Part shown: positions 29,569-38,967 of the stretch, piece after piece
How the letters are laid out: each line of letters begins with the position of its first letter
How positions within the stretch are numbered: the first letter of the stretch is position 1
Origin: Andalucia godoyi
Lineage: Eukaryota > Discoba > Jakobea > Jakobida > Andaluciidae
Reading direction: 5' to 3'
Length of the DNA: 64,000 nucleotides
NCBI GenBank assembly: GCA_009859145.1
Contig: VRVR01000001.1
Location: 310,001 to 374,000, forward strand
The notes under the pieces: model-generated
What the model saw: the letters and a program-made list of their open reading frames with translations, nothing else
Database searches by the model: none
What the model was told of the DNA's origin: nothing
Position numbers and translations under genes: made by a program

Positions 29569-32154
29569 CTAAATGTACGTCAAGAAATCTCCTTCCTCGG
29601 AATGTTCTCGTTGCAGGAACTCACGGTCTATCAACGTATCGATCCGGCGCTTAACCATTCGAAGGTCAACACGGAATTTGGAATTCAGCTGTTCTGTAAC
29701 GGCTCCCAGAAGAGCCTGCATGTTCATCCTTTTGGCGCACTTCATGAGTCTGACGATTGTCGCATCGATCAGGTACTGACGATCTTCTTCAGTCGCTTCT
29801 CTGGTTGCCTTCGTTTCCTCTTCGGTTGGAAACTTCATGAGCGGGAACCCAATTTTATAGCGAACACTTGAAAATTGCTCATTCACGGTAATCACAGAGC
29901 TGTCCGCTAAAGGTTTGCACAAGTACAACTCTGCTTTGGGATCCGACTCGGATTCATCCGCGCCCCGGACCTCCGTTTCCGGCTCATCTAGCAGCATCAG
30001 CACATTGTTCTTCTTGGATGCATTGCATAAGGAGCGCACGACCGGCAAAGCAATGCGTGCTTCCGTCCCGCTCAACAAGCACAGCTCCGAGAAGGTCATC
30101 TGGGATTTCGTGTTGAACAGTATCAGAACCGATATTTGAAACGTGTTCAATCTGCACAACAATCGCGTCTGATTGCTTCCTGAGAATGTGGCAAGCACGT
30201 CACCTCGAGATTCGGAGAAGAACCACAGCAAGGTTCGGCTCCCACGATGCAGAACCTGCGAATAATACTCGGTGAAAGAGCTACGGGCCACTTCCAATTC
30301 ACGAGGCAAAATCAGCTTCTCCCGATGATCGTCGTTCGCAAACCGACGCATTTCAACAGGCCATTTTCCACCAGATAGAACATGAACTTTGAATTCCACA
30401 GGTAGATGAAGGTGCTGGCTACTGACATGCCTTTCAAAGTTCCTCTGAATATCCGAGGCAACGGACACATCTTCGTACATCTTCTTCACGCGAGAAAACA
30501 TCATGTTTGATGCATCAATTTTCCGCAGAGAACTCAGAGCAAACTCCAAGGTTGAGGAAGACGAACCTGCTGACAAGACAGCGTCACGTGATAGGCTTTC
30601 TGTTTCCTGAGACTTGAGCTGTTTCAGCACAAAATTCTGAGCAAACAGCATTCTGCAAAGTTGGCACTGGAATTCGGCAAAAAAGACGTCCTTGTCGACC
30701 ACGAAATCTACAATGTTCACCACAGCTTCCACCCGGGATTCGTCGCAAGCGTGAATAAGATCCAGAGCCAGTATTTGCGGGAAAGAAATCTTCGAGTGGA
30801 ACTCTGTCGCAGACATGGTTTTCGACAGTGCGATTTTGTAGTTTTCGGGTCTTGGATCCTCGAAGTTTGCGGGAGAGACTGCCCGACAAGCCATGCTGAT
30901 GGAGTGCAACAAGTCAAATACAGAGATAAGGTCCGTTAGAACTGAAAGGCGCAAGGTATTCAGCAATTCCGAAAAGCTAGAGGTTCGAATGGCAGACGCA
31001 GATTTGAACAGCTTTGACACTGCGTCTTGAAGAAAGGACGACAACAATCCAAAGAAGCGTTCTGGCTTTCCAAGAGTGCAGTTGAAGAGAAACAACTTGG
31101 CAACACCATCCAGGTTTCTGTTCGAAAATATGCAAAGCAAACTGGACCGCCGATCTTCGAGTTTGAGCAGTGCATCCGCGTAATGAAGAATATCCTGAGA
31201 CAACAACTTTGCAAAATCCGCAGGGAACACTTGCAACACTTTCTGCACTTGCAAATTTGCGTGGTCAATCAATTTCAGCGGAACTGCGGGGTCTGGATCT
31301 GAAGGCATGTCAGAGAAGCGACGGCAGTAACTGACAAATCTTCGGCACATCGATTCGGAAATCATGGATCGGAAAGAAGAGTCGAACAGGTCAACATCCT
31401 TGAGCATGTCGATCATGCGGCGCAGGAATGCCACGTTGGTTTCTACTGGAGCATCGTTTCCCACGTCCGAAAGTTGATCCAACAACAGGCACACAGACTC
31501 TGCGATAATCTTAGCTTCTTGAACAGAGTCGAAGACATCCGCCAGCCTGGCAAGCGTTTTTCGTCGCAGAACCGGCTCCGGGTTCGGCGAAGGAAACAGC
31601 AATGTGAGTCTATCACGGATGGGCGATGCAAGGAACAGCAGAAAAGGGATGACGGAGTCCAGCAACAGCTCCCATAACCCAAGAAGCCGCTTGATCACGC
31701 ACAATGCTTCCGAGGCTGAGGAAGGACCATCGACAGACATTGAATCACGAACAGAATCGGCGCAGGCGTGAATAAACGATTCTACATGAGAAAGAAGATC
31801 CTCGATCAACAACCTCGGGACATAATTGTCATCTGAAAATATGTGAGAGTCGATCAACTTGCGAACACCATTGTATGCTGTGTGCTTCACTTGCATCTTC
31901 TGCAAAGCCAATTGCTTGAAAGTGGCTTTTCCTGAATAGACAAGGTTGCACATGCCAAAGAAGACATTGAGCTTCTCGGAAACAAGTGGGTTATAAATTG
32001 CGTCATACTCCTCAATGATGCGTTGCGGAATACGCTGTCTCAAGTTGGGAAGCACTTCGGGTTCCAATCTGCTGCGCACTTCTCGAATTCGCGCATCTGG
32101 ATTCATTCCAGATTGATTCGCATCGAGTGTGGAACAAGAACGTTTTCGGTTCAT
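29569..32154 (-). CDS. Cullin family ubiquitin-ligase scaffold
   Basis: 861 residues from the ATG at 32154. The N-terminal half is helical cullin repeats. The C-terminal half has the cullin homology region: WPVEMRRFANDDHREKLILP, LWFFSESRGDVLATF, and the winged-helix Nedd8 domain at the end (EEDRQYLIDATIVRLMKCAKRMNMQALL...FLQREHSEEGDFLTYI). The Lys at about residue 805 (IVRLMK) is the probable NEDD8 acceptor. It ends in a Y-x-A-like hydrophobic tail, here LTYI. The family nucleates RING E3 complexes. The subclass cannot be fixed. COP9 subunit 3, which acts in removing NEDD8, is 5.5 kb away. Confidence 0.88.
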   Translation of the reverse strand: MNRKRSCSTLDANQSGMNPDARIREVRSRLEPEVLPNLRQRIPQRIIEEYDAIYNPLVSEKLNVFFGMCNLVYSGKATFKQLALQKMQVKHTAYNGVRKLIDSHIFSDDNYVPRLLIEDLLSHVESFIHACADSVRDSMSVDGPSSASEALCVIKRLLGLWELLLDSVIPFLLFLASPIRDRLTLLFPSPNPEPVLRRKTLARLADVFDSVQEAKIIAESVCLLLDQLSDVGNDAPVETNVAFLRRMIDMLKDVDLFDSSFRSMISESMCRRFVSYCRRFSDMPSDPDPAVPLKLIDHANLQVQKVLQVFPADFAKLLSQDILHYADALLKLEDRRSSLLCIFSNRNLDGVAKLFLFNCTLGKPERFFGLLSSFLQDAVSKLFKSASAIRTSSFSELLNTLRLSVLTDLISVFDLLHSISMACRAVSPANFEDPRPENYKIALSKTMSATEFHSKISFPQILALDLIHACDESRVEAVVNIVDFVVDKDVFFAEFQCQLCRMLFAQNFVLKQLKSQETESLSRDAVLSAGSSSSTLEFALSSLRKIDASNMMFSRVKKMYEDVSVASDIQRNFERHVSSQHLHLPVEFKVHVLSGGKWPVEMRRFANDDHREKLILPRELEVARSSFTEYYSQVLHRGSRTLLWFFSESRGDVLATFSGSNQTRLLCRLNTFQISVLILFNTKSQMTFSELCLLSGTEARIALPVVRSLCNASKKNNVLMLLDEPETEVRGADESESDPKAELYLCKPLADSSVITVNEQFSSVRYKIGFPLMKFPTEEETKATREATEEDRQYLIDATIVRLMKCAKRMNMQALLGAVTEQLNSKFRVDLRMVKRRIDTLIDREFLQREHSEEGDFLTYI

Positions 32155-32551
32155 AGGATTCCATGAATATCTGTTTATACCTGGATGAAGAAAAGCAGTT
32201 TGACGAGGAACAATGGGGAAAAAATGAATGCTGATTGGGTGGTCGGCTCATGGTGTGTGGTATTATCATTTTTGATGATTTTTAATTCCTTGTTGATTCC
32301 GTTTTTGTGGCAGAAGTTGAGGCGGGACAATGCTGAGACTGAAATAAGCATCGTCACGCATCAATATTCTTTCAAAATGGGCTGGCCGCTAAGCTGCGAG
32401 CCCGCCTTGCGATGCACGAAATTGACCGGCCTCCCAGTGGCGTCCACGACGCATTTCACGATTCATGATGAATCACCGCATTTGTTGCATTGTAGTATGA
32501 TAATTTTATTTACTTTTTTCATTTTGTCTTGCCTCATAGAATCCCCGAGCG
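32155..32551. other. Spacer and left flank of IS607 unit
   Basis: The cullin promoter should lie in the first part (A/T-rich). From about 32380 the composition becomes GC-rich. The minus strand around 32370-32495 reads a short protein-like stretch (CNKCGDSS, then VVDATGRPVNFVHRKAG) interrupted by a stop. It could be debris of another gene or the left end of the IS607 element. Confidence 0.35.
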
Positions 32552-33286
32552 ATGTACGTGACGCCTGGTACTCTACGGAAAACATACGACATTTCCGCAT
32601 CAACCCTGCGACGGTGGGCCGCCTCAGGGCGGATCAGAAGCGTCCGCACCGGATCGCACCACATGTACAATATCGAGGACATCGAAAAGGTCATCGGGCA
32701 ACCTGTCGAGGTCGAGAAAGAGAAACGAGTCGTGCTCTACGCAAGAGTCTCGTCGGCCCACCAAGAAGCGGACCTCCAACGCCAGATTGCCGACCTCCGT
32801 GCTGCCTACCCGGACGCCGAGCTCGTCAGTGACACCGCGTCTGGTCTCAACTTCCACCGGCGCGGTTTTACGGCTGTTCTCGAACGAGTGTGCCGCAGAG
32901 AGATCAGCACACTCGTGGTGGCCCACCGCGACAGGCTCTGCCGGTTCGGCATCGAGCTCATCGAATGGCTCTTGGCGCAGTTTGGCGCAAAACTCGTGGT
33001 TCTCGGCACGGATGCACCTCTCACCGGGACCGCTGAGCTCGCCGACGATCTTGTTGCCATCACAACCTATTTCGTCTCCCGGCGCAACGGCCAGCGCGCC
33101 GCGGACACCCGCCGCAAAAGAACCCGCAGTGAGGATGAAGATGCATACTACGGCGAATCAGAAAGTCATTTCATGCAAACGGCTGAGGGCAGCCCGGTGG
33201 TTGAACAGCGCCCGTCTCGTGGCCGTCCCCGAAAAACGCGTGCCGTTGAATCTAAAGATTCTGCGCGCCCTGCTACTCCGCAGTGA
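32552..33286 (+). CDS. tnpA: IS607-family serine recombinase (TnpA)
   Basis: 244 residues from the ATG at 32552. The N-terminus is a MerR-like helix-turn-helix typical of IS607 TnpA (TPGTLRKTYDISASTLRRWA, then RTGSHHMYNIEDIE). The resolvase catalytic domain follows, with the nucleophile serine in VVLYARVSS, then ADLQRQIADL, the Arg-bearing VVAHRDRLCRFG and ELADDLVAITTYF. The C-terminus is a basic, Arg-rich tail. All catalytic landmarks are present and the frame is unbroken. The base composition is clearly GC-richer than flanking genes, and the family is rare in eukaryotes, both suggesting lateral arrival. In bacteria and large DNA viruses this enzyme inserts IS607 elements through a circular intermediate, usually with tnpB next to it, as seen here in ruined form. 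Confidence 0.92.
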   Translation: MYVTPGTLRKTYDISASTLRRWAASGRIRSVRTGSHHMYNIEDIEKVIGQPVEVEKEKRVVLYARVSSAHQEADLQRQIADLRAAYPDAELVSDTASGLNFHRRGFTAVLERVCRREISTLVVAHRDRLCRFGIELIEWLLAQFGAKLVVLGTDAPLTGTAELADDLVAITTYFVSRRNGQRAADTRRKRTRSEDEDAYYGESESHFMQTAEGSPVVEQRPSRGRPRKTRAVESKDSARPATPQ

Positions 33287-33299
33287 TTCGGAGACCATG

Positions 33300-33602
33300 A
33301 AGAAATGATCCATGGCCTGTCGAGACGCCAAAACGATGTCTGCAACGGCGCAATCCGCGACCTGACCAAGGCATATATCAATCGAACCATGTATACTAAG
33401 TAAAAGAAAGACCCTGTGCACGCAATTTTGAGCTGGCATCTTTCGAGCCCGGAAGGGTCCGATCACATCCTGTGTGGCGGCATGATTCACCCGTCACTTC
33501 GGTGGAAACAAGACGTTTTCCCCCCACAATGTCCACGGTACGCATATCGGATGATAGATGGATCGCGATTATGAAATGGCGGTGCGCGTAGCTCTTGTCT
33601 GA
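33300..33602 (+). pseudogene. Collapsed Fanzor/TnpB-like gene behind tnpA
   Basis: Directly after tnpA on the same strand, a short frame reads NDVCNGAIRDLTKAY, like the N-terminal region of Fanzor proteins (R-x-x-A-x-R-D-x-x-K-A-Y). After a stop the sequence jumps to the C-terminal zinc finger: CGGMIHPSLRWKQDVF then CPRYAYRM (33473-33552). A one-base shift then gives DRDYEMAVRVALV (33560-33600), the RuvC-III DRDxxxAxxxA pattern. The middle (RuvC-I and RuvC-II) is gone, so the gene is an internally deleted, frameshifted remnant. Its tandem place behind tnpA is that of IS607 tnpB. Confidence 0.62.
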
Positions 33603-33784
33603 CGAACGCCGCAGCGCACGCTGGGGCCCGCTCCCTCCCTAGCACTGCAACGCAGTCCCGGTTGAAACATTGCTTGATGATGCATCGTCGGCGATGGAGA
33701 TGTATGTTCACTGTGTACAATTGTAGCCAGAGTGCATTCAAGCAAAAATATGAAGAATATATTTCAAAATAAGAAGGAAAGAAA

Positions 33785-33812
33785 AAGAAGAAGAAGAAGA
33801 AGAAGAAGAAGC
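33785..33812 (+). repeat. GAA trinucleotide run
   Basis: A run of AAG/GAA triplets in the spacer between the Fanzor-like remnant and the hAT element. Confidence 0.9.
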
Positions 33813-33868
33813 AAGGAGAAAAGAGAGGTTTCACTAAACGGTTCTGCTGTCGAATGTGACGCTTGGAG

Positions 33869-33876
33869 CTTGGGAC
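33869..33876. repeat. hAT target-site duplication, left
   Basis: CTTGGGAC, identical to 36519-36526. Confidence 0.95.
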
Positions 33877-33896
33877 CAGGGAGACGCTGGTTAACC
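33877..33896 (+). repeat. hAT left terminal inverted repeat
   Basis: A 20-bp end starting CAGGG; exact inverted match to 36499-36518. Confidence 0.96.
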
Positions 33897-34099
33897 TAAC
33901 CGGCGAACCCTCGGTTATTGGTTATTCATCAGTTAACACTCGGTTATTGGTTGTTGTTGGCTTGAATGCTTGGATTGCATCAGCCACTCATCAGATCCTG
34001 ATGCCGCCGAGTCCCGCCGCATCTCGCCAAGCTCTTCCCTTGACCCTTCATCTCTGCTGACATGCTCTTGGGTTCTCAGTGTTTGACTCCTCGCCGCCG

Positions 34100-35952
34100 T
34101 TCTCAAATGTCTGTGTTGACTGCCGATCGAAAGAAAACACTCACGCCTCTTCTGGCAACGGAAGGATTCAAGGTGGTCGGCAAATGCCGTTCCTAGGTGG
34201 CGTCATATTTCGTTGCAAATGGTGAAAAACAAGCTCGATGCCTGCTGTGCGCACATGATGAAAAGACTCGCTAAATTCGTTTCCAAACTTCTAATTGTGC
34301 CTATCATTTGCAGCATGCACATGCAATGTCTCCTCCTGCCGAATCAGCGAGTGGTCCTTCTGGTTCGTCTTCCAATTTACCGACTTTGTTTGAGCGAATG
34401 AAGAAGAATCAAGCGGAAGGGAAAAACACTGATTGCGTTTGCTTTTGCCGACAACCACTTGTCTTACAAGATTTTGCGAAACGAGTCTTTCAGACAAGCG
34501 TTTGGTGTGCACGTGTCGGAACAGACAATGAAGACCGAAGTCCTGAATCTAGCAGCTGAAGTGCGGTCTGAGGTCCAGCGAATTGTGAAGAGCTCTTACG
34601 CTGCTTGTCTCATGTGCGATTCAACCCCGGTTGGCAACACAAACGGATCGTGGCTGCATTCTGCGTTGTTTCTGGAAACCAATCGTACTATTACAAGGTC
34701 TTCTATTGACAGAGTCGCTAACAGGAGACAGGATCTGTGCTATCCCAAAACGGATTGTCGAGGATATCGAGCGCGGTGACAGGGTGATAGTGGTTTCATT
34801 TTGTTTCTGACAACGGAGCTGATTTCGTTCTCGGTATTGAATCTTACATTTCACAATTTCGCCCATGGGCATTTTTCATTCGTTGTGCTGCACACTCGAT
34901 TCAACTGATTGTGAAGGATGCAGTTACCCAGCAGATCCCTGACTTCATGCACCAGATGTCAGCTTCTCTTGCGCCATTCAGACAACAGGAGGTTGCAAAG
35001 ATTTTTCATGCGATGCAGGTGATGCAGCCTGCCACAACTCCTTTGAGGATTGTCAAGCGCGTTGATGTTCGCTGGAACTCTCACTATAACGCTGCAAGGC
35101 GTGTTCTTGATCGCTGGAACGCATACTCCAGTGCAATGGGTGGTACCTCCGTAGCCAATCAAATCTGTTCGGAAGACTGGAAGAACAAGTTGACCGCCTT
35201 TTGCACTGCGATGAAACCCTTTGCTTGCGCTACGAACGCCGTGCAAGCCGATGCTTTTTAGGCGATTTCTCTGTGGGACGTCTTCCCGAAAGCAGGTCGT
35301 GAGGTTACAGAGATCCGAAATGTTTCCCAGGATCCCCTGACGATACATCTCTGCAATGCGGTCACCAATGGCTGGAGTTCAAACCTGAATCATTCATTAT
35401 TGTCTACAATTCTTGCATTTCTGGATCCAGTGAAGCACAGAGATCTCAACATTGCGGGTTTGGAAGCGAATGCTTTTAGGAAAACTGTCGATTTTTGTCT
35501 AGGATTTTCTCTTAAAAAAGAGGACCCGCCTTCTTTTGTGCTTTCAGAACGACGAGCGGGAATCAAGGCACAGGTGGGAACGTGAACTGGCGGAGTATAG
35601 GATGCGTTCGAATGCATTCGGCTGTTTGGAAGAATACAAGAATAATTTCGTTTCCTTTTGGACTGCAGCTTTAAACCGGGATGCTCTGATAGCTGGTCCT
35701 GTGTTAGCTTTAACAGAAGTCGGCTGCACTCAGGCCGATGTGGAACGTACCTTCTCCGATCAAGGCCGGTTCGTCGACGGAAGACACAATATCTCCTTTG
35801 ACTTGTTGAATGCTGAGTTGGTGATCAGATTGAACGGAAGCCATGTTTTGAGGGACGTGGTAGCCTCTCTCAAGCGAGATGCTGCTGAGATCAGTCCTTC
35901 GGAAGGTGGTGACGACGGCTTCGTGGACTCCATTGATGTAGAAGATGCTTAA
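34100..35952 (+). pseudogene. hAT transposase (broken)
   Basis: Pieces in three frames add up to a hAT transposase. A BED-type zinc finger lies at about 34210-34325 (RCLLCAHDEKTR, then NCAYHLQHAH), with an internal TAA. The RNase H-like core follows: LMCDSTPVGNTNGSW (34612-34655), VSDNGADFVLGIESY (about 34800-34850), CAAHSIQLIVKDA (to 34930) and VDVRWNSHYNAARRVL (35065-35110). The C-terminal dimerisation region is at 35690-35850 (LTEVGCTQADVERTFSDQG, FDLLNAELVIRLN). I count a stop in the finger, shifts near 34.42, 34.79 and 35.55 kb, and a TAG at 35259. It cannot encode an active enzyme unless several introns are hidden, which I think unlikely. Confidence 0.85.
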
Positions 35953-36048
35953 TTGCATCCCGTTGCCGCGAAGGGGATAGGCCGCCAACACGCCTCACGG
36001 CGCCCTTCAGATAGATGTTCCGCGCTCCGTTCCCAATCTCGATCAATC
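35953..36048 (+). repeat. Dispersed repeat, copy 2 (matches 15889-15982)
   Basis: It lies just after the transposase stop inside the hAT element. Its reverse complement is found at 15889-15982. The shared block suggests a fragment of the same element, or of an element nested within it, at the other site. Confidence 0.85.
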
Positions 36049-36400
36049 GGTGAGCCACGTTCTCAGCGTGACACGGTGTTCCTGAGAAGGGTGCATTTTG
36101 ATTCTGATGACCCTAGCAGCAGGCGCTTTCGTGTCCTCAGTTGCAGCGATTGGTGCACCTGGAGATACGAGAGGAAGAGGCGGTAGGAAGACGGTGTGAT
36201 TTTGCGACTGCGACTGCGACTGCGACTGCGCCTGGTGCATCATAGCAGAAAACCACGAGTTCTGCAAGATACGGTCCCTGAGGCTGCTGCTTGGGGTTGG
36301 CTGCCCTGCGTGCTGGGGATTGGAGATCGTGTCTTGGAAGTTCGCCTCTTGGCAGTGCGCTGGACGAATAATAGATGGCTACGCGGAAGCACGAGTTCCT

Positions 36401-36493
36401 GTGAAACAAACGTGCTGGTGTCGGCCAGTGTTGACCGTGTCTGTTTATGTACTCCCCTGTATGCATGACAATGACGTGTTATTGTTCCACGGC
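36401..36493 (+). repeat. hAT subterminal segment (matches 39256-39351)
   Basis: This part of the right end of the hAT element is repeated, about 88% identical by eye, downstream of EF-2. The shared core includes GTCGGCCAGT and TTGACCGTGTCTGTTTATGT. Confidence 0.88.
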
Positions 36494-36498
36494 TAGCG

Positions 36499-36518
36499 GG
36501 TTAACCAGCGTCTCCCTG
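36499..36518 (-). repeat. hAT right terminal inverted repeat
   Basis: GGTTAACCAGCGTCTCCCTG, the exact inverted copy of 33877-33896. Confidence 0.96.
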
Positions 36519-36526
36519 CTTGGGAC
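36519..36526. repeat. hAT target-site duplication, right
   Basis: CTTGGGAC, identical to 33869-33876. Confidence 0.95.
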
Positions 36527-36855
36527 CCATGCTGGCGACAAGTCGCGTGTGCACTGTGTGGCGTGGGTGACGCGTGCTACGTTCTGTGTTCCGTGCTCAA
36601 AGCGGTGACGCATTCAAAGTCCCTAACGCGCCACCAGAGGTATAGTATTCAGTCAGATTTTTAAAAAGCCATTGGTCGTTAATGAAAGCAACTCTGTATT
36701 TTGGGGACTTTGGACACACAACATGACCAAAGAAAAAAATAACAACGAAGAAGAAACAATTTTCGCAACAAAATGGCAAGTACAAACATTCTAGATAAAC
36801 ATTGACAACGAATACAAGTTATGTCCAAACCATTGGTTGCATCGATGCGGAACGA
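36527..36855. other. Spacer after hAT element
   Basis: A 329-bp region between the hAT insertion and the stop of the eL36 gene. Its first 100 bp are GC-rich like the left flank of the transposon (the interrupted target region). No gene is seen. Confidence 0.4.
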
Positions 36856-37155
36856 TTACTTGCGGCGGCGCATCAAGTTGGTGATTTCCTCACGCTTTCG
36901 CTTGGCACGGATGTGGGTACCCATGCGCTTCTTGAGGAGCTTAAGGGCACGCTTGTCCTTGCCGACCTTCAGCAACTCCATGACGCGGCGCTCATAGGGA
37001 GTAAATCCGGAAACCTCACGGATAACCTCACGAACGAATCGGGTCTTCTGGGAGAGAGCACCCTTGCGGTTCGAGGGCTTCGGGGCAACGGCGATCTGAG
37101 TGGTGATGTGGCCGGAGTTAAAGCCGACGGCAAGACCCGAACGAGGAGCAACCAT
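36856..37155 (-). CDS. RPL36: 60S ribosomal protein eL36
   Basis: 99 residues from the ATG at 37155 ([16 protein letters not shown]). It is highly basic, with the full eL36 pattern: [55 protein letters not shown], and a C-terminal Arg/Lys tail. It is a structural protein of the cytosolic large ribosomal subunit. The frame continues upstream of the ATG, but the extension is hydrophobic and not eL36-like, so the internal ATG is the start; a 5' UTR intron is possible. A TAGGGTTT motif lies 138 bp upstream (37293-37300). Confidence 0.97.
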   Translation of the reverse strand: MVAPRSGLAVGFNSGHITTQIAVAPKPSNRKGALSQKTRFVREVIREVSGFTPYERRVMELLKVGKDKRALKLLKKRMGTHIRAKRKREEITNLMRRRK

Positions 37156-37707
37156 CTTCTGCGTAATCTCTGTCAAACAACCCAACACGAAGAAAAGCAG
37201 AAAATGGAGAAAGGTAGATATGCTGGGAAGAGGAAACGAAAAGAAAGGGAACTTCAAAAAATAAAAACCCATTAGGACCCAGGGTTACCGAGTAGGGTTT
37301 CTCGTTTTTGCAGCAGCAGAACAAACGTAATTAACTCTAATTATGCTGCATCGAAAAGGAAATTGCATTTCTCTTGCATCAAGTGATGCCTTCCAGAACT
37401 TTTCATCTGTTTTCTGTACGACCGACGAACTGCCTTCGGCCCTCTGCTTCCATCATCCACAGACCACAATCCATCTGTCCGCCGGCGTCTGGCCTCCAGC
37501 TTTCAGTGTCCCAGCGTCTCGGCCTTGTTGGATTCCCGAGATCTCAGCAGTGCAGCTCGCTGAAAGATAGACGAAGCTGTTCGCCCTTTCGATAAGCCGT
37601 GCCTTTCCACCCACACTCCTCTTTGGATACCCGGCCTTTTTGCACCCCCCACATTCTTCCTTCTCCCATTCGCCCTGTGCCAATCCAATAAAGAGAAAAC
37701 CACTTCG
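37156..37707. promoter_or_regulatory. Divergent promoter region, eL36 / CSN3
   Basis: A 552-bp spacer between genes read outwards. It contains a telobox-like TAGGGTTT on the eL36 side and a pyrimidine-rich stretch (37500-37690) before the CSN3 start. The overlapping open frames have no conserved features. Confidence 0.4.
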
Positions 37708-38967
37708 ATGGACACACTGTTTGAAGCCTCGCGGAAGTTCTCTGATCTGCAGCAACACAGGGACGTTCTTGAACAGAACGCGCAGACTTGTCGATCTGTA
37801 ATGGCACAAGTTGATCGAATGAAGGAGCGATTGCAATTGACATTTCTTTTGTCTTGTCTCCAAGATGTCACTCTCCTGGAAATTGAGGAGTCTGTCGAGT
37901 CGTTTTCGCACCAAACAGCGCCTGCTTCGATTCAAGAATGTACGTTTGTCGGAATTGCAATGTTGCGCTGCGCAGAAACGATAGCAGCTCCGATCCACCC
38001 GTCCGTTGTTATTCGGTTTCGTTCTTTGCTTCGGAAGTTGTCAATCAAGTCGCTTTCTCCGGCGCACGTTGCTTGCGTGCTGGTGGCATCGAGAGCCATG
38101 TGTCCTCATCTCGTGGACGACTTGTTAGACTTGGCTGCAGTTCCTGTTGACACAGGAACAACCCGATCTGTCGATCCTGTGTTGTTTGGGTACTATGGAG
38201 GAGTATGTTCCTGTTCGCTTCTCGACTGGCCCCGTGCGTTCGTCTTGTTTGCCTCCGGATTTTGTGTTCCTGCAAAATGCATGAATTCCGTCATGTTGGA
38301 ATGCATCAAGAAGTTTTGCCTTGTGTCGTTGATTCGTTTTGGGGAGCTTCCGTCTTGGTTCTTGTCGAGAATTCCCTCCCAAAACTCCTCCTTGGAACAC
38401 GGCTCTTTTCATGGCAGAATGGGGATTCACGGAGGACTGCAATCGGCAGGGCACATCGGCAGTGGGCGCCAACCCGGCCCTTCAAGCCGTCGCGATTCTG
38501 GTTCCGAAGCTGTTCCAATGATGCGACACATTCGCTCACTGATTCCGGATTACCTTGCTTTCTGCGAACAGTTTTCGAGCCAGGAGTTCGGTCCTGGCAG
38601 CAGAAAGGTCCTGGAGGAAACAGCCAACAAGATCTCGAGCATAGATCCGGACATGGTTGCACTGGTCTCGATCTGCATGGATGAATACGCTCTGCGACGC
38701 ATTCAAGGATTGTCTCACACATACTCTCGATTGCAGGTATCTGACGCAGCGCGGTTAGCCGATTGCTCGGAAGACTGCATCCGCTCAACTGTTTGCAGCT
38801 ACCTACATCGCTCGAAAGATATTCCTGTTTTCAGCACCTCAACCCAATCCATTTCGTTCATTGACTCTTTGAGATGTCACAATGATGCTGGTGTGATTGT
38901 GCTGCTGCAAGAAAGGATACAACTGCACCAACGACAGGCAGAAGTCGTCCTGAAAGAAGTTGAATAA
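37708..38967 (+). CDS. CSN3: Probable COP9 signalosome subunit 3
   Basis: 419 residues from the ATG at 37708 (MDTLFEASRKFSDLQQ). The protein is helical throughout. The central part resembles CSN3: a YYGGVCSCSLLDWPRAFVLF stretch, then CMNSVMLECIKKFCLVSLI and PSWF (the KK-x-x-LVSLI-x-G segment of CSN3). A PCI-like C-terminal half follows, with YSRLQVSDAARLA (winged helix) and SISFIDS before a final coiled-coil. CSN3 is a structural subunit of the complex that removes NEDD8 from cullins. A Gly/Arg/Ser-rich loop at 38400-38520 is not typical. A related PCI protein (eIF3 or proteasome lid) is the alternative. Confidence 0.62.
   Translation: MDTLFEASRKFSDLQQHRDVLEQNAQTCRSVMAQVDRMKERLQLTFLLSCLQDVTLLEIEESVESFSHQTAPASIQECTFVGIAMLRCAETIAAPIHPSVVIRFRSLLRKLSIKSLSPAHVACVLVASRAMCPHLVDDLLDLAAVPVDTGTTRSVDPVLFGYYGGVCSCSLLDWPRAFVLFASGFCVPAKCMNSVMLECIKKFCLVSLIRFGELPSWFLSRIPSQNSSLEHGSFHGRMGIHGGLQSAGHIGSGRQPGPSSRRDSGSEAVPMMRHIRSLIPDYLAFCEQFSSQEFGPGSRKVLEETANKISSIDPDMVALVSICMDEYALRRIQGLSHTYSRLQVSDAARLADCSEDCIRSTVCSYLHRSKDIPVFSTSTQSISFIDSLRCHNDAGVIVLLQERIQLHQRQAEVVLKEVE

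Larger units (their letters stand above)
33869..36526 (+). mobile_element. Complete hAT DNA transposon with target-site duplication
   Basis: The element proper is 33877-36518 (2642 bp). Its left end CAGGGAGACGCTGGTTAACC (33877-33896) is repeated inverted, base for base, at 36499-36518. It begins with CAGGG, as many hAT termini do. Both sides carry the same 8-bp sequence CTTGGGAC (33869-33876 and 36519-36526), the 8-bp duplication expected of hAT insertion. Inside are subterminal TCGGTTATTGGTT repeats (33910-33950), a broken transposase gene and a 3' non-coding part with GACTGC repeats (36207-36231). Perfect ends and duplication suggest the insertion is young, although its own transposase is defective. 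Confidence 0.95.

Noticed and set aside
33487..33834. Minus-strand frame with CFNRDCVAVLG, resembling a RuvC-III motif on the opposite strand
   Set aside because: The plus-strand reading of the same DNA gives both a zinc finger and a DRD motif in tandem with tnpA, which is far more coherent. The minus match is probably chance.
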